A stretch of DNA of 64,000 bases, taken from contig NZ_AFWT01000001.1 in the NCBI RefSeq assembly GCF_000224065.1, positions 132,001-196,000 of the forward strand, written 5' to 3'. The notes beneath the pieces were generated by a model that ran no database searches, was not told the origin of the DNA, and saw only the letters and a list, made by a program, of their open reading frames with translations. How positions within the stretch are numbered: position 1 is the stretch's first letter; the number at the start of each line of letters is the position of its first letter. The position numbers were made by a program, and so were the translations under genes. This document shows, one piece after another, positions 27,709-36,821 of the stretch. The stretch comes from Thiorhodococcus drewsii AZ1. GTDB taxonomy: Bacteria > Pseudomonadota > Gammaproteobacteria > Chromatiales > Chromatiaceae.

Positions 27709-29685
27709 ATGTTCCACCATGAGACCGTCGACGCCGAGCGTTTCGAGCAGGTCATCGTGCAAGCGATCCGTCAGATCCTGGAGCGCCCGGATCCGGAACG
27801 CTTTCTTCATTGGGCCAGGTCCAATATTCCGGGCATTCTTGGCCTCTCCGACGACTTTCTGAGCGATTTCGAGGCCCATCGCTTGGCGACGCTGCTTGGA
27901 ACCGTCATCTGGAACGCCACACCCCAACAGGGTAACGGTTTTCGGCCCCTGCCGATCGATCCGCCCGACGCCGAGGCGGCCTGTCCCTGTGGCTCCGGGC
28001 TGCGTTACCAGGATTGTTGCGGCAATCTCGGTGATATGCCAATTCTTTCGACCGATCTCATCTGGGAGATTCTGCTCGACGAGATCTCGGAGCGCTCGTT
28101 GCGCGAGGCGCTGTCGCTGAACGCGATCCCTGGCCCCTTGTTGGCCAAGATCGCCGATCGCTGGCTCGACGAGGACCGTCCGGGGCGCGCGGTCGCCCTG
28201 CTCGAACCGCTCTTCTCCGGTTCGCTCGCCGACCTCGGTGCCGCATACGAGCCGGCGCTCGATATCCTGTGTGATGCCTACGATCGGCTCGATCACTGGC
28301 GCAAGAAGCTGCATTTTCTCGACCGCGTCTGTGCCGAGGGCAGTCGGTCGCTCCAGGCTGCGGCCTGGCAGCGCCGCAGCACCATCCATATCGACGAGGG
28401 TGATTTTGCCCAGGCCCAATCGGCCTTCACCTCGGCGTTGCGCTGCGACCCGGACAACCCCAGTACCGCCTTGCTCGAAATCACCCTGCTCGCAGCCCAG
28501 CACAACGATCGACTGGCCCGCGAGCGCGCGCGTTTCTGGTTGCATCGATTCCGCAGACAGGGCTATCGGGACGAGAGCTTCATGGATTTCCTGGAGCGGG
28601 CGGTCGCCGATCCTCAGGAGGCGATGGTCAACAGCCATGCCGATGCACTGGATCCGCAGTTGGTGGATTGGCACGATTGGGTGGGGGTGGTGTTGGGCCG
28701 TCCATTACCCGATTATGGTCTGGCGAGCGCTCGGATCGAGAGTCCGGGTCGCGACTCCACTCAGATGGAACTCTTCGTCGCGATCGAGGACGACTCATCC
28801 GACGCTGACGAGCCGGACGCTTCCCGAACTCCCGCTCCGGATCCCACCACGGTGGTGCCGGGTCTGGCGGTCGAGCTGCGTCCGTCCGCCGCGCTGCGTC
28901 GCATGGAGGCGATGTGGCGGGCGCTCTATCCGGGCTCCAAGCCCCTTTCGACACACCTGTCCCTGGTCGAGGGCGCCGATGTTTGGGGCGAGCCCGGATG
29001 GCTCGATTATGTTCTGGCCCACCCGGAGGTGACGGATAGTCTGGATGTTCTCGACGATCTGGCCACCGCGCTCTACGAGCATCCCGAGAGCGCCTTGCCT
29101 TGGGTCGCGCACGCGCTGATGCGTCCGTTGCTGGACCGTGCCTGGGCAATCTTGGAGCAGTTGTTGCCGCCCGAGGATCCGCGCATTCTGCCCTGGTCGG
29201 CACCGGTCAATCGTCCGGCCCTCAGACTCTTGTTTCGGCGCTACCTGAGCCAGGTACAGGAGGGCGAGCCCAAGGCGGCAGCCTTCACGCTGGAGACGCT
29301 TCTGCGGCTCAACCCCCAGGACAATCACGGTGTGCGCGCCGAACTCATGAACCATTATCTGCGTGATGGCGAGGACGAACAGGCGCTGATTTTGGCTCGG
29401 CGCTTTCCCGGCGATCTGCTTGCCGACCTTGCCTACGGCGAGGTGCTGGCGCTCTATCGACTGGGGCGCGAGGAGCGCGCGCGCTTCGTACTGAACACGG
29501 CGGTTCGGCGTTTGCCGAGAATCCCGTATTATCTGACCCGCAAGCGTATTAAGCAGCCTCGGCTGAATCCGCTCGGCATCACGCCGGGTGGCGACGATCA
29601 GGCATGGCTTTATCGCGAGGCCATGCGCGATGTCTGGGAAGCAGAACCCGGCATTCTGGCCTGGCTCAAACGATTCTCCGCGTAA
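27709..29685 (+). CDS. SEC-C metal-binding motif protein with helical (TPR-like) repeats
   Basis: The 658-residue product has a SEC-C zinc motif CPCGSGLRYQDCC at residues 92-104, the same Cys cluster found at the C-terminus of SecA and in many helical proteins. The remainder is alpha-helical with TPR-like character (AAWQRRSTIHIDEGDFAQAQSAF, RAELMNHYLRDGEDEQALILA). No enzymatic motif or signal peptide was recognised, so it is probably cytoplasmic. Similar SEC-C/TPR proteins are annotated without function. It is divergent from the STAND gene and 29 bases before the zinc-ribbon membrane protein gene, with which it may be co-transcribed. Confidence 0.75.
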   Translation: MFHHETVDAERFEQVIVQAIRQILERPDPERFLHWARSNIPGILGLSDDFLSDFEAHRLATLLGTVIWNATPQQGNGFRPLPIDPPDAEAACPCGSGLRYQDCCGNLGDMPILSTDLIWEILLDEISERSLREALSLNAIPGPLLAKIADRWLDEDRPGRAVALLEPLFSGSLADLGAAYEPALDILCDAYDRLDHWRKKLHFLDRVCAEGSRSLQAAAWQRRSTIHIDEGDFAQAQSAFTSALRCDPDNPSTALLEITLLAAQHNDRLARERARFWLHRFRRQGYRDESFMDFLERAVADPQEAMVNSHADALDPQLVDWHDWVGVVLGRPLPDYGLASARIESPGRDSTQMELFVAIEDDSSDADEPDASRTPAPDPTTVVPGLAVELRPSAALRRMEAMWRALYPGSKPLSTHLSLVEGADVWGEPGWLDYVLAHPEVTDSLDVLDDLATALYEHPESALPWVAHALMRPLLDRAWAILEQLLPPEDPRILPWSAPVNRPALRLLFRRYLSQVQEGEPKAAAFTLETLLRLNPQDNHGVRAELMNHYLRDGEDEQALILARRFPGDLLADLAYGEVLALYRLGREERARFVLNTAVRRLPRIPYYLTRKRIKQPRLNPLGITPGGDDQAWLYREAMRDVWEAEPGILAWLKRFSA

Positions 29686-29714
29686 CGAACTCGGCCGAGA
29701 GGGGAGGCCAATCG

Positions 29715-31001
29715 ATGGAAGCACAGTATCGGATTCTGTTTTCCGGCAAGCTGATGCCTGGCCAGGAACTCAATGATGTCGCGGCGCGTTTGGCCAAGAA
29801 ATTTCGCATGCAGGAGAAAACGGCGCGCGAACTCATCCTCAAGGGCGGTGGGCGTGTGCTCAAGCACAATGTCAACGCCTCGGCCGCCGAGCGCTATCGG
29901 GCTGCTCTGACTGCGGCTGGTTTGGTGATCACCATCGAGCCGCAGGAGACCGACGCGGAAACCGAGGTGGAGTCCTTGCTGCGGCCCTATTCGATGCCGT
30001 CCACCGTGACCGCTCCTCCGCCTAGCCTCGCGAAGGCGAGCAGTACACCCAAGGCCCGAGACCCTGCAGAGGGCTGGTCGCGCTGTCCCAAGTGCGGAGC
30101 GCCGGAGGTGTCGGACCTCACTGGCGTCTGTCAGGCGTGCGGCGTGGTCGCCGAGCGCTATCGGGCGAACCACGGCATGGAACCACCTGAGCCGCCGGAG
30201 CGTCCGACTTCAGTCGACAACCCCTATGCGCCGCCGCGGGCCGACCTGACTCCGCCGCCTCTGGACGATTCGGGCGATGCGCTGCAGCCGCCCCAGTCGG
30301 TTTCGGCCGGGCGTGGTTGGAGCTGGATCCTGTCGGGCTGGGACCTGTTCAAGGATCAGCCGGGTCCCTGGATCGGGTCTGTGCTGCTGTTCTATCTCAT
30401 GATGATCCTGCTCAATCTGGTCCCTGTTGTCGGTGGGCTCGCGACGACGATCCTGGGCCCGATGTTCACCGCCGGACTCATGATGGGCGCGCATGCCCAG
30501 TTCAAGGGGGAAGGTTTCTCCCTGAACCACCTGTTCGCCGGGATCTCGCGCAAACCGGGTCCATTGGCCCTGGTCGGTTTGGTCTATCTGGGTGCCGCGC
30601 TGGCGATCGGGCTGATTATGGCCGGATTGGTCATCGTCATGCTGGGCGCCTCCGGGGCCTTGATGAATTCCGCCTCGGGAGGTCCGGGCAGCCTGGATGT
30701 GCTGAGTCTGTCGAGCATCGCGCTGCCGGTGCTGGTCGCCTTGTTGGTGGGGATCCCGCTCGGCATGGCGATGTTTTTCGCGCCCGTGCTGGTTGGCTTG
30801 AACGATGTGCCCGTCCTGCGCGCCTTTAAACTCAGCTTCCTCGCCTGTATCAAGAATATCCTGCCGTTCCTGGTGTTCGGGCTCATTGCCATGGTCATGG
30901 TCTTCATGGCCATGCTGCCCTTCATGCTCGGTCTGCTCGTGGCGATGCCGATCCTGACGATCGCGGTCTATTTCTCCTATCGCGACATCTTCTATCGCTG
31001 A
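29715..31001 (+). CDS. Zinc-ribbon integral membrane protein (BPSS1780-like)
   Basis: Read from the ATG at 29715, since the upstream extension overlaps the previous gene. The 428-residue product has a soluble N-terminal segment of about 75 residues (MEAQYRILFSGKLMPGQELNDV), a Pro-rich linker, a zinc ribbon CPKC...CQAC (C124, C127, C139, C142), another Pro-rich stretch and then a membrane domain with about six helices starting near GWDLFKDQPGPWIG. That membrane block resembles the BPSS1780 family of uncharacterised proteobacterial membrane proteins. A function is not known. The N-terminal domain recurs in proteins that sense or anchor at membranes, which is an inference only. Confidence 0.75.
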   Translation: MEAQYRILFSGKLMPGQELNDVAARLAKKFRMQEKTARELILKGGGRVLKHNVNASAAERYRAALTAAGLVITIEPQETDAETEVESLLRPYSMPSTVTAPPPSLAKASSTPKARDPAEGWSRCPKCGAPEVSDLTGVCQACGVVAERYRANHGMEPPEPPERPTSVDNPYAPPRADLTPPPLDDSGDALQPPQSVSAGRGWSWILSGWDLFKDQPGPWIGSVLLFYLMMILLNLVPVVGGLATTILGPMFTAGLMMGAHAQFKGEGFSLNHLFAGISRKPGPLALVGLVYLGAALAIGLIMAGLVIVMLGASGALMNSASGGPGSLDVLSLSSIALPVLVALLVGIPLGMAMFFAPVLVGLNDVPVLRAFKLSFLACIKNILPFLVFGLIAMVMVFMAMLPFMLGLLVAMPILTIAVYFSYRDIFYR

Positions 31002-31033
31002 GAGCGTTCGATCGCTCGGGGCCGCGTTCGCGG
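31002..31033. terminator. Two small hairpins between convergent genes
   Basis: GAGCG (31002-31006) pairs with CGCTC (31013-31017), and CCGCG (31022-31026) with CGCGG (31029-31033). They lie in the 53-base gap between the convergent membrane protein and PIG-L/GT genes, so they may help end transcription in both directions. There are no T-runs, so this is weak. Confidence 0.25.
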
Positions 31034-31054
31034 ACCCTGAGCGTCGGGCTTGTC

Positions 31055-32800
31055 TCACTTCGGCGTCGCGCCTCTGCGGAGGCGCGTGACCATCCAGCGG
31101 AGCGGGGCGGTGAGTCGCCAGGAGGTCGAGCGATAGATCGCCTCTAGCGCCAGGCGTAACGCTTCGCGTTCGGCGGTATTCCGTTGCGATGCCGCCTCCA
31201 TGGCGGCGATCCGCGCCTGCAGTTCCTGCCGCTCCTGGTCCGTCGAGTCCAGATCGGATCGGAGTCGATCGCGTTCGACGCTCAAGGCGGCACATTGGTC
31301 GTCGCGTTCCGTAAGCTGGAGACGCGCCTCGTCGAGCGAGCCGTTCAGGCGGCGAGCCAGCGCCAGCATCTCCCGCCCGCCCCAGCGCGAACTCCATTTT
31401 TCGTAGGCTTGCGGCGAGGCTCCCCACGGGCGCGGGTCGTTCCGATTTCCCGTCTGTCTCGGTTGACGCCAGGTCAGGGTGGCTCGGTCCAGGTGGATGG
31501 GGTCGATGTGCTCGTGGATCTGAGCTGTCAGGTCCCAGACGTCCAGCGTGTCGAGTTGTTCGTCGAATCGGCAGTCGGCGGCGACCAACTCGCGTGCGAA
31601 TAGCGCGGCTGGCATGGGGAGTCCGGTTCCGGCTTGCAGATCCAATCGGTCCAGTCGTTCGTTCTGGATGCGTGATTGGCCGGTGGCGTCGTCTCGGATG
31701 CGCAGGCCGCTGTAGACGCATTGGCCTACCGGGTCGCTGTTCAGTTGTTCGAGCAGCAGGTTCAGATGATCGGGATCTGGAAGGCTGCGGTCGTCGATGA
31801 GACAGATGTAATCGCCCCGGGACTCTTCCAGGGCTTGGTTGAGCGTCTTGGCTGGGTGCTCTTCGGTGTCGGCGAGGAGGGTTCGGACCGGAAAACGTCC
31901 ACACCAGTCGGTCGATCCCTCGGCGATCTTCTGGGTTTGGGCGACGATCAGGATCTCGATGTTCGGGTGCGTCTGGAGCGCGAGCGCGTCGAGCGTGTCG
32001 GCCAGGCACTGAGCGTCCTCGGCGAGCAAAATGGCCGAGATCAATGGCGGCTGCTTGACGGTGTCCCTGTTGGTGCGTGTGTAATAGTCGCCTGGACGGA
32101 TGAGGCGCAGCGGGTCGCGTTGCAGATCTGCTCGGCGCATCGTGCGCAATGCCTCCGCCGCTTGGATCTCCTCCGGCAGGGTGTAGGTCCGGAAGCGGTT
32201 CAGGGCCGAGACGTGCCGGTCGTAGGACTGCTGGCTCATCTGGCTCGCGAAGCAGGCCATCGCCGCCGATTTGCGTTCGAGCACGGGGGTGATGTCGACT
32301 AGATGCGAGGGATGCAGTGGCACCCCGACCTCGTACATGACGAGCAGAATGTCTCTCGGGCAACGTCTCACAGCCTCGGCGGCGGCGAGCGCGAGCACCA
32401 GATGATCCGGGTGGACCTCCCACCAGGAGGGTGCGTAGAGCAGTTCCGCGCGGTTGTCCTCAATCGCATCCAGGATGCGGCGGATGAGCGCCTCACCGTA
32501 TTCCAGCCCTCGGTCCGGCAGTTCCCAGAAGTCTGGCTCGCCATAGCCGAGGAGGGTGCCGGCGTGGCGGCTTTCCGACTGGCGGGTCAAGGCGTATGTC
32601 GCCCGATCGCGATCCTGGCCGAAGGCGCCGTCGGTGACGATGACGACCCGCACCGGGTCTCCCGCCTCCAGATGACGCATAATGGCACCCCCACAGCCGA
32701 ACACCTCGTCGTCCGGATGCGGTGCCAAGACCAAAACGGGTCCACGGCCGACCGAGCGTACCGCTTCATAGGGAACGAATTGGTGTTCCGAGAATTTCAT
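31055..32800 (-). CDS. PIG-L family deacetylase fused to a family 2 glycosyltransferase
   Basis: A 581-residue two-enzyme protein read from the ATG at 32800. Residues about 20-230 are a PIG-L/LmbE zinc deacetylase with the metal motif H28-P-D-D31-E and H130-P-D-H133; such enzymes remove acetyl from GlcNAc-type sugars. Residues about 245-450 form a GT2 glycosyltransferase (LISAILLAEDAQCL, ICLIDDRSLPDPDH as the metal site). A charged coiled coil (about 490-560) and the ending YRSTSWRLTAPLRWM, common at the end of glycan-assembly proteins, follow. The product probably both deacetylates and extends a glycan. Its start lies 19 bases from that of the divergent GT41 gene. Confidence 0.87.
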   Translation of the reverse strand: MKFSEHQFVPYEAVRSVGRGPVLVLAPHPDDEVFGCGGAIMRHLEAGDPVRVVIVTDGAFGQDRDRATYALTRQSESRHAGTLLGYGEPDFWELPDRGLEYGEALIRRILDAIEDNRAELLYAPSWWEVHPDHLVLALAAAEAVRRCPRDILLVMYEVGVPLHPSHLVDITPVLERKSAAMACFASQMSQQSYDRHVSALNRFRTYTLPEEIQAAEALRTMRRADLQRDPLRLIRPGDYYTRTNRDTVKQPPLISAILLAEDAQCLADTLDALALQTHPNIEILIVAQTQKIAEGSTDWCGRFPVRTLLADTEEHPAKTLNQALEESRGDYICLIDDRSLPDPDHLNLLLEQLNSDPVGQCVYSGLRIRDDATGQSRIQNERLDRLDLQAGTGLPMPAALFARELVAADCRFDEQLDTLDVWDLTAQIHEHIDPIHLDRATLTWRQPRQTGNRNDPRPWGASPQAYEKWSSRWGGREMLALARRLNGSLDEARLQLTERDDQCAALSVERDRLRSDLDSTDQERQELQARIAAMEAASQRNTAEREALRLALEAIYRSTSWRLTAPLRWMVTRLRRGATPK

Positions 32801-32819
32801 TGATAGAAGGCCAATCGCT

Positions 32820-35354
32820 GTGAGCAATTATTCGATTTCATGGTCGTCCCAGGATACCGCACCGGTCGCACCCGATCCCTTCGCCACCGGGCTCGCCGCG
32901 CATCGGCGGGGCGATGTCGAGGAGGCGATCACCCAATACCTGAAGGTCTTGGGGCAGCATCCGAATCAGGCGGTCAGCTACTACGATCTTGGCGTCGCGC
33001 TCATCGATGCCGATTTGACGCTGGTCTCCATGCCCTTTCTGCGGCGTGCCTCGCTGCTGATGCCTAACTCGGAGACGCTGTGCTACGCCGTGCTGTTCGC
33101 GTTCATCCATTCGGGCCGGTTGGACGAGGCGGAACGCTTGATCGCCGAGGGCGAGGACACGGGGCTCTCTCCCGAGACTTGTGCACTTTGGCGCTCCTGG
33201 GTGACCGGCTGCAAGGGCGGGCGCGATCCGGCCGATCTGGGGCTGGCGTCTCCGCTTCCCGCGCAGGCGAACTCGCGTCTACCCGAGCAGCCGCCGACAC
33301 CCATTATGTCCACCCTCGTTCACGCACGGCTTCAGGAGCCGTTCGCCAAGGCCGTGCAAGCGTATCAGGCCGGGCGGATGGAGGTCCTGATCTCCGATCT
33401 GGGGTGCCTGGTCGAAGAAAATCCCTCTTGGGGAGAGGGTCATCATCTGCGTGGTCTGGCCTTTCTGGCGCTCAACCGCATTGAAGAGGCCGTGGCCGCG
33501 TTGCGCCGGGCGAGCGAGCTGCTGCCGGGACGGGCCGAGCTTTGGGATCATCTGGGTGTTGCCGCCGTCCGTCTCGGGGACGAGGCGCTGACTCGATATG
33601 CCTTCGAGCAGGCGCTCTTGCTGAATCCGCTGCGCCCCGAGACCTGGAACAATGCGGCCGATACGGCCATGCGTCAGGGGTGGCTGGGCGCGGCCTATCA
33701 ATATGCCTTCATGGCCCTGCAGCTGAAGCCGGATTTGATCCAGTCCGTTTTCTGTCTGTTGCAGGCGGCCTACAAGATCGAGGTCGAGGCCGGCTCGGTC
33801 GATTCGGATCGCGGCTTGCTCGCGCGCGCGACGCGTCTCGTCAAGCGCGGTGTTGGGACTTCGCAGCAGGCGTTGGAGGTTTCGGAGCTCTTGTCGCAGA
33901 TCGGGCGCTATCCGGATGCCTGCGAACTGCTGGAGTCGAGTTTGGAGCGTTTCGGCGATCATGAGCCGGCCACGCTTGGAAGGCTCGTCATCAACCAGCG
34001 CCGAGTGTGCGATTGGCGCGCCTTGCCCGAACGGCAGGCGCGTCTCGTCGATCGGCTCCGGCAGTCGGATCTGCCCGTTGTTTCGCCTTTCGCCGCCATG
34101 AGTCTTCCTGGTCTCAGCCCTGAGGATCTGCGCAAGACCGCGCGCTGGCGTGCGAGCCGATTCCAGAAGTGGGAGAACCAAGCCGCAAATCTTCGGCCTG
34201 GTCCGACGAAGGCTACCGCTGCGCGGCTGCGTATCGGCTATCTGTCCGATGATTTCCAGGACCATGCCACCGCCTATCTGACCGCCTCGGTTTTCGAGCG
34301 GCACGATCGCTCGCGTTTCGAATGCTTCGCCTATTCGACCGGCGCGGACGATGGCGGGTTCATGCGCCGTCGCTTGAGCGATGCCTTCGAGCATTTCGTC
34401 GACATTCGCTCGCTGGGACATCTGGAGGCGGCCCAGAGGATTCGCGACGATGGCATCGATATCCTCGTCGATCTCAAGGGCTACACCAGCAATGCCAGGC
34501 TCGAGATTCTGGCATTGCGGCCAGCGCCCATTCAGGTCACCTGGCTTGGATTCCCCGGAACCCTTGGCACGTCCTTTATCGATTACATGATCGTGGATCC
34601 CGTCGTGGTGCCGCCGGAGCGTGCCGCTTGTTACGACGAGAAGCTCGCCTATATGCCGGGCGCCTATGCGCCGGTCGACGAACGTCGTCTGGTGGCGGAC
34701 AGGCCCAGTCGGACGGAGGCGGGACTCCCCGAGCAGGGCTTCGTCTTCTGCTGCTTCAACGATCCCTACAAGATCACCTCCGAGATCTTCGAGCGCTGGT
34801 GCGCCATCCTGAATGCCGTGCCCGGATCGGTGCTGTGGCTCTATGCCAAGACCCGAGTGGTGGCCGACAATCTTCGGCGCGAGGCCGAACGGCGGGGGCT
34901 CGATTCCGAGCGGCTCTATTTCGCGAGCAAGGTTTCGCAGCCCGAGCATCTGGCGCGACTTGCGCTTGCCGATCTGGTGCTGGATACGCTGCCCTATAAC
35001 GCCCATACGACGGCCTCGGACGCACTCTGGGTGGGAGTGCCTGTTTTGACCTGTCAGGGCGAAACCTTTCCATCGCGGGTCGCTGCCAGTCTGCTGCGTG
35101 CGGCCGGTCTGCCGGAACTCATCACGGGCGATCTCGCCGGTTACGAGGCTCGCGCCGTCGCTCTGGCCAAGGAAGCTGGCACGCTGTCCGCGCTCAAGAG
35201 CCGCCTGGCCGAGGCCCGCCGAACGGCGATCTTCTTCGACAGCGCGCGTTTTGCCGCCGATTTGGAGACACTCTATCGAGAGATGAGGGAGCGGCAGATT
35301 CGTGGATTGCCACCTTCGCATCTTGGTATGCCAGGTTCGGAACTGGGCGAGTGA
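32820..35354 (+). CDS. TPR protein with O-linked GlcNAc transferase domain (SPINDLY/GT41 family)
   Basis: The GTG start at 32820 has an AGAAGG site at 32805-32810. The 844-residue protein has TPR repeats over roughly the first 400 residues and a GT41 catalytic region from about 470: LRIGYLSDDFQDHATAYL, ILVDLKGYTSNARLEILALR, PIQVTWLGFPGTLGTSFIDY, FCCFNDPYKITSEIF, LPYNAHTTASDALW and VPVLTCQGETFPSRVAASLL. These are hallmarks of O-GlcNAc/SPINDLY-type transferases, which glycosylate Ser/Thr of proteins in the cytoplasm. Neighbouring genes encode a PIG-L/GT fusion, GNAT enzyme and secreted proteins, so the target may be a surface or exported protein, but this is inferred. Confidence 0.92.
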   Translation: MSNYSISWSSQDTAPVAPDPFATGLAAHRRGDVEEAITQYLKVLGQHPNQAVSYYDLGVALIDADLTLVSMPFLRRASLLMPNSETLCYAVLFAFIHSGRLDEAERLIAEGEDTGLSPETCALWRSWVTGCKGGRDPADLGLASPLPAQANSRLPEQPPTPIMSTLVHARLQEPFAKAVQAYQAGRMEVLISDLGCLVEENPSWGEGHHLRGLAFLALNRIEEAVAALRRASELLPGRAELWDHLGVAAVRLGDEALTRYAFEQALLLNPLRPETWNNAADTAMRQGWLGAAYQYAFMALQLKPDLIQSVFCLLQAAYKIEVEAGSVDSDRGLLARATRLVKRGVGTSQQALEVSELLSQIGRYPDACELLESSLERFGDHEPATLGRLVINQRRVCDWRALPERQARLVDRLRQSDLPVVSPFAAMSLPGLSPEDLRKTARWRASRFQKWENQAANLRPGPTKATAARLRIGYLSDDFQDHATAYLTASVFERHDRSRFECFAYSTGADDGGFMRRRLSDAFEHFVDIRSLGHLEAAQRIRDDGIDILVDLKGYTSNARLEILALRPAPIQVTWLGFPGTLGTSFIDYMIVDPVVVPPERAACYDEKLAYMPGAYAPVDERRLVADRPSRTEAGLPEQGFVFCCFNDPYKITSEIFERWCAILNAVPGSVLWLYAKTRVVADNLRREAERRGLDSERLYFASKVSQPEHLARLALADLVLDTLPYNAHTTASDALWVGVPVLTCQGETFPSRVAASLLRAAGLPELITGDLAGYEARAVALAKEAGTLSALKSRLAEARRTAIFFDSARFAADLETLYREMRERQIRGLPPSHLGMPGSELGE

Positions 35355-35387
35355 TCCCTATTTATCCGATGATAGGTTGCCGATCGA

Positions 35388-35415
35388 TTGACCGCCGATG
35401 TCTCCTGGCCATAAT
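35388..35415 (+). promoter_or_regulatory. Sigma-70-like promoter for the GNAT gene
   Basis: TTGACC (35388-35393) and CATAAT (35410-35415) are separated by 16 bases. Each hexamer matches the consensus at five of six positions. Transcription would start near 35422, about 30 bases before the GNAT start codon. Confidence 0.5.
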
Positions 35416-35451
35416 GCGGTGTCATTGGGTGCACTAGGGTTTTTCTGAACG

Positions 35452-36399
35452 ATGCTTGACTACAGAATCCGTGTTTGCGAGCCGGGCGATGAGCCCGAGT
35501 TGTGCGCGCTGTTCCGGCACGTATTCGGTAAACCGCGCTCGCTCGAAGAGTGGCACTGGAAGTTCGAGTCCAGTCGAGAACTGGGCGCCTCCCCTGTGTC
35601 GCATTCGCTGGTCGCCTTGACGCCGGATGGCGAGATCGTCGCTCATGCTGGCGCGGTCGTCTTGCCGGGCTGGTTTCGTGGACGATCGATCCCGATGGTT
35701 CAGGGATGCGACGTGATGATTCACCCGGAACATCGCGGCGGCTTTGGGGCGAACAATCTGTTCACGCTGCTATTGCGTGAATTGCTCGATCGGATTGCGG
35801 AGCAGCTTCCCAGCGCCTTTCGCTACGGTTTCGCCGGACAGGGACCCTGTCTGGTCGGTGAGCGAGCGGGAGTCTACGAGCGCATGGAACTTGCCTTGGA
35901 CATCGACGTCGAAACCGGTTCATCCTCGTTGTCGCCTTGGCAAGCCGTGCCCTTGGGTTGGGACGACCCGAGACTGGATCGGCTTTGGGCGCGTCGGCGT
36001 CGCCAGTTATCGCTGGCCGTGGTCCGTGATCGCGCCTATCTGGATTGGCGCTATGGTCGTAATCCCTCTTATGTGTATCATCTGACCGGAGTCGCCTTCC
36101 TGGGGCGTTTGGTCGGTTGGGTCGTCTCGCGTTCGGACGGCAGTCGGCTGCTCTTGGTCGATGTGCTGCTTCCCACTTTCGGACTGAAAACGGCTCTTAA
36201 AGTGGCGGCGTCGAATGTGGTGACTGGCGATGCCTCGGCGGCAGTCGTTTGGCTGCCGGCGCCTCTGCGCGATAGACTCGGGTCGTCGGCGCGCGAGACG
36301 CCGGTGATGGCGACGGCCATGAGTCGCAAGAGTCCGATTCCAACGGCCGAGGCGCATCGGATGCTCTATTACACGATGGGCGACGTGGATATCTTTTGA
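35452..36399 (+). CDS. GNAT family N-acetyltransferase
   Basis: The 315-residue protein has two GNAT-like halves. The first begins YRIRVCEPGDEPELCALFRHVFG and contains the acetyl-CoA-binding type segment VMIHPEHRGGFGANNLFTLLL (pattern of Q/RxxGxG/A, here HRGGFGANN). The second half (YLDWRYGRNPSYVYHL, LLLVDVLLP) resembles the extended GNAT proteins found in polysaccharide and lipopolysaccharide regions. It may acetylate an amino sugar or amino acid used in glycan synthesis, which would suit its place after the GT41 gene. The substrate is not evident. It has its own likely promoter at 35388-35415. Confidence 0.8.
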   Translation: MLDYRIRVCEPGDEPELCALFRHVFGKPRSLEEWHWKFESSRELGASPVSHSLVALTPDGEIVAHAGAVVLPGWFRGRSIPMVQGCDVMIHPEHRGGFGANNLFTLLLRELLDRIAEQLPSAFRYGFAGQGPCLVGERAGVYERMELALDIDVETGSSSLSPWQAVPLGWDDPRLDRLWARRRRQLSLAVVRDRAYLDWRYGRNPSYVYHLTGVAFLGRLVGWVVSRSDGSRLLLVDVLLPTFGLKTALKVAASNVVTGDASAAVVWLPAPLRDRLGSSARETPVMATAMSRKSPIPTAEAHRMLYYTMGDVDIF

Positions 36400-36821
36400 G
36401 GGTCGCTTGTCTGGAGCGGATTTGCCGGGTGGCCGGTCGTTTGCTCGATGCAAACCACGGCAACCGTAGCCGGCCGTTTCGATGGAAGGAATCGGTTCGC
36501 GAGGTTTTTCCGCCAAATGTTGTTGTGGCGCAACAGTGGTGGCGGAGCAGGCTTCCGAAGCCGGTTGTATCAGGACTTTTGCGAGATTTTCTAATCTTTT
36601 GGCGTGGTTCGAAAGACGCCGCGAGGCGGCTCTTGCTCGTCAGATGTGGGTTGACAACAACAATTTGTGGTGTAGACTCCTGATCGAGCCGCGAGCCAGC
36701 GTGGCATGCGTTTCGGATGGGTCAGCGCCCCGCTTAAGAACCATCCCGGGTAGTCCACGAGATCCGGAATACTCAGTAATCTGTTAGTTTATCACGTGTG
36801 AATCACAGGAGAACTCCAGCG
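36400..36821. other. Intergenic region upstream of the secreted low-G+C protein
   Basis: About 420 bases. Short open frames here look like noise. Base composition becomes more A+T-rich toward the right. The region contains a good sigma-70 promoter (36651-36678, listed separately) about 145 bases ahead of the gene, implying a long 5' leader, and the Shine-Dalgarno AGGAGA at 36807-36812. Confidence 0.5.
36651..36678 (+). promoter_or_regulatory. Strong sigma-70 promoter of the secreted protein gene
   Basis: TTGACA (36651-36656), a perfect -35 hexamer, and TAGACT (36673-36678) as -10 are 16 bases apart. Transcription would start near 36685, leaving a leader of about 137 bases before the ATG at 36822. 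The perfect -35 is uncommon in this window. Confidence 0.6.

Noticed and set aside
30210-32423. 737-residue minus-strand open frame
   Set aside because: Arg/Pro-rich shadow of the zinc-ribbon protein and the PIG-L/GT2 genes.
33279-35321. 680-residue minus-strand open frame
   Set aside because: Antisense to the GT41 gene and without recognisable domains.
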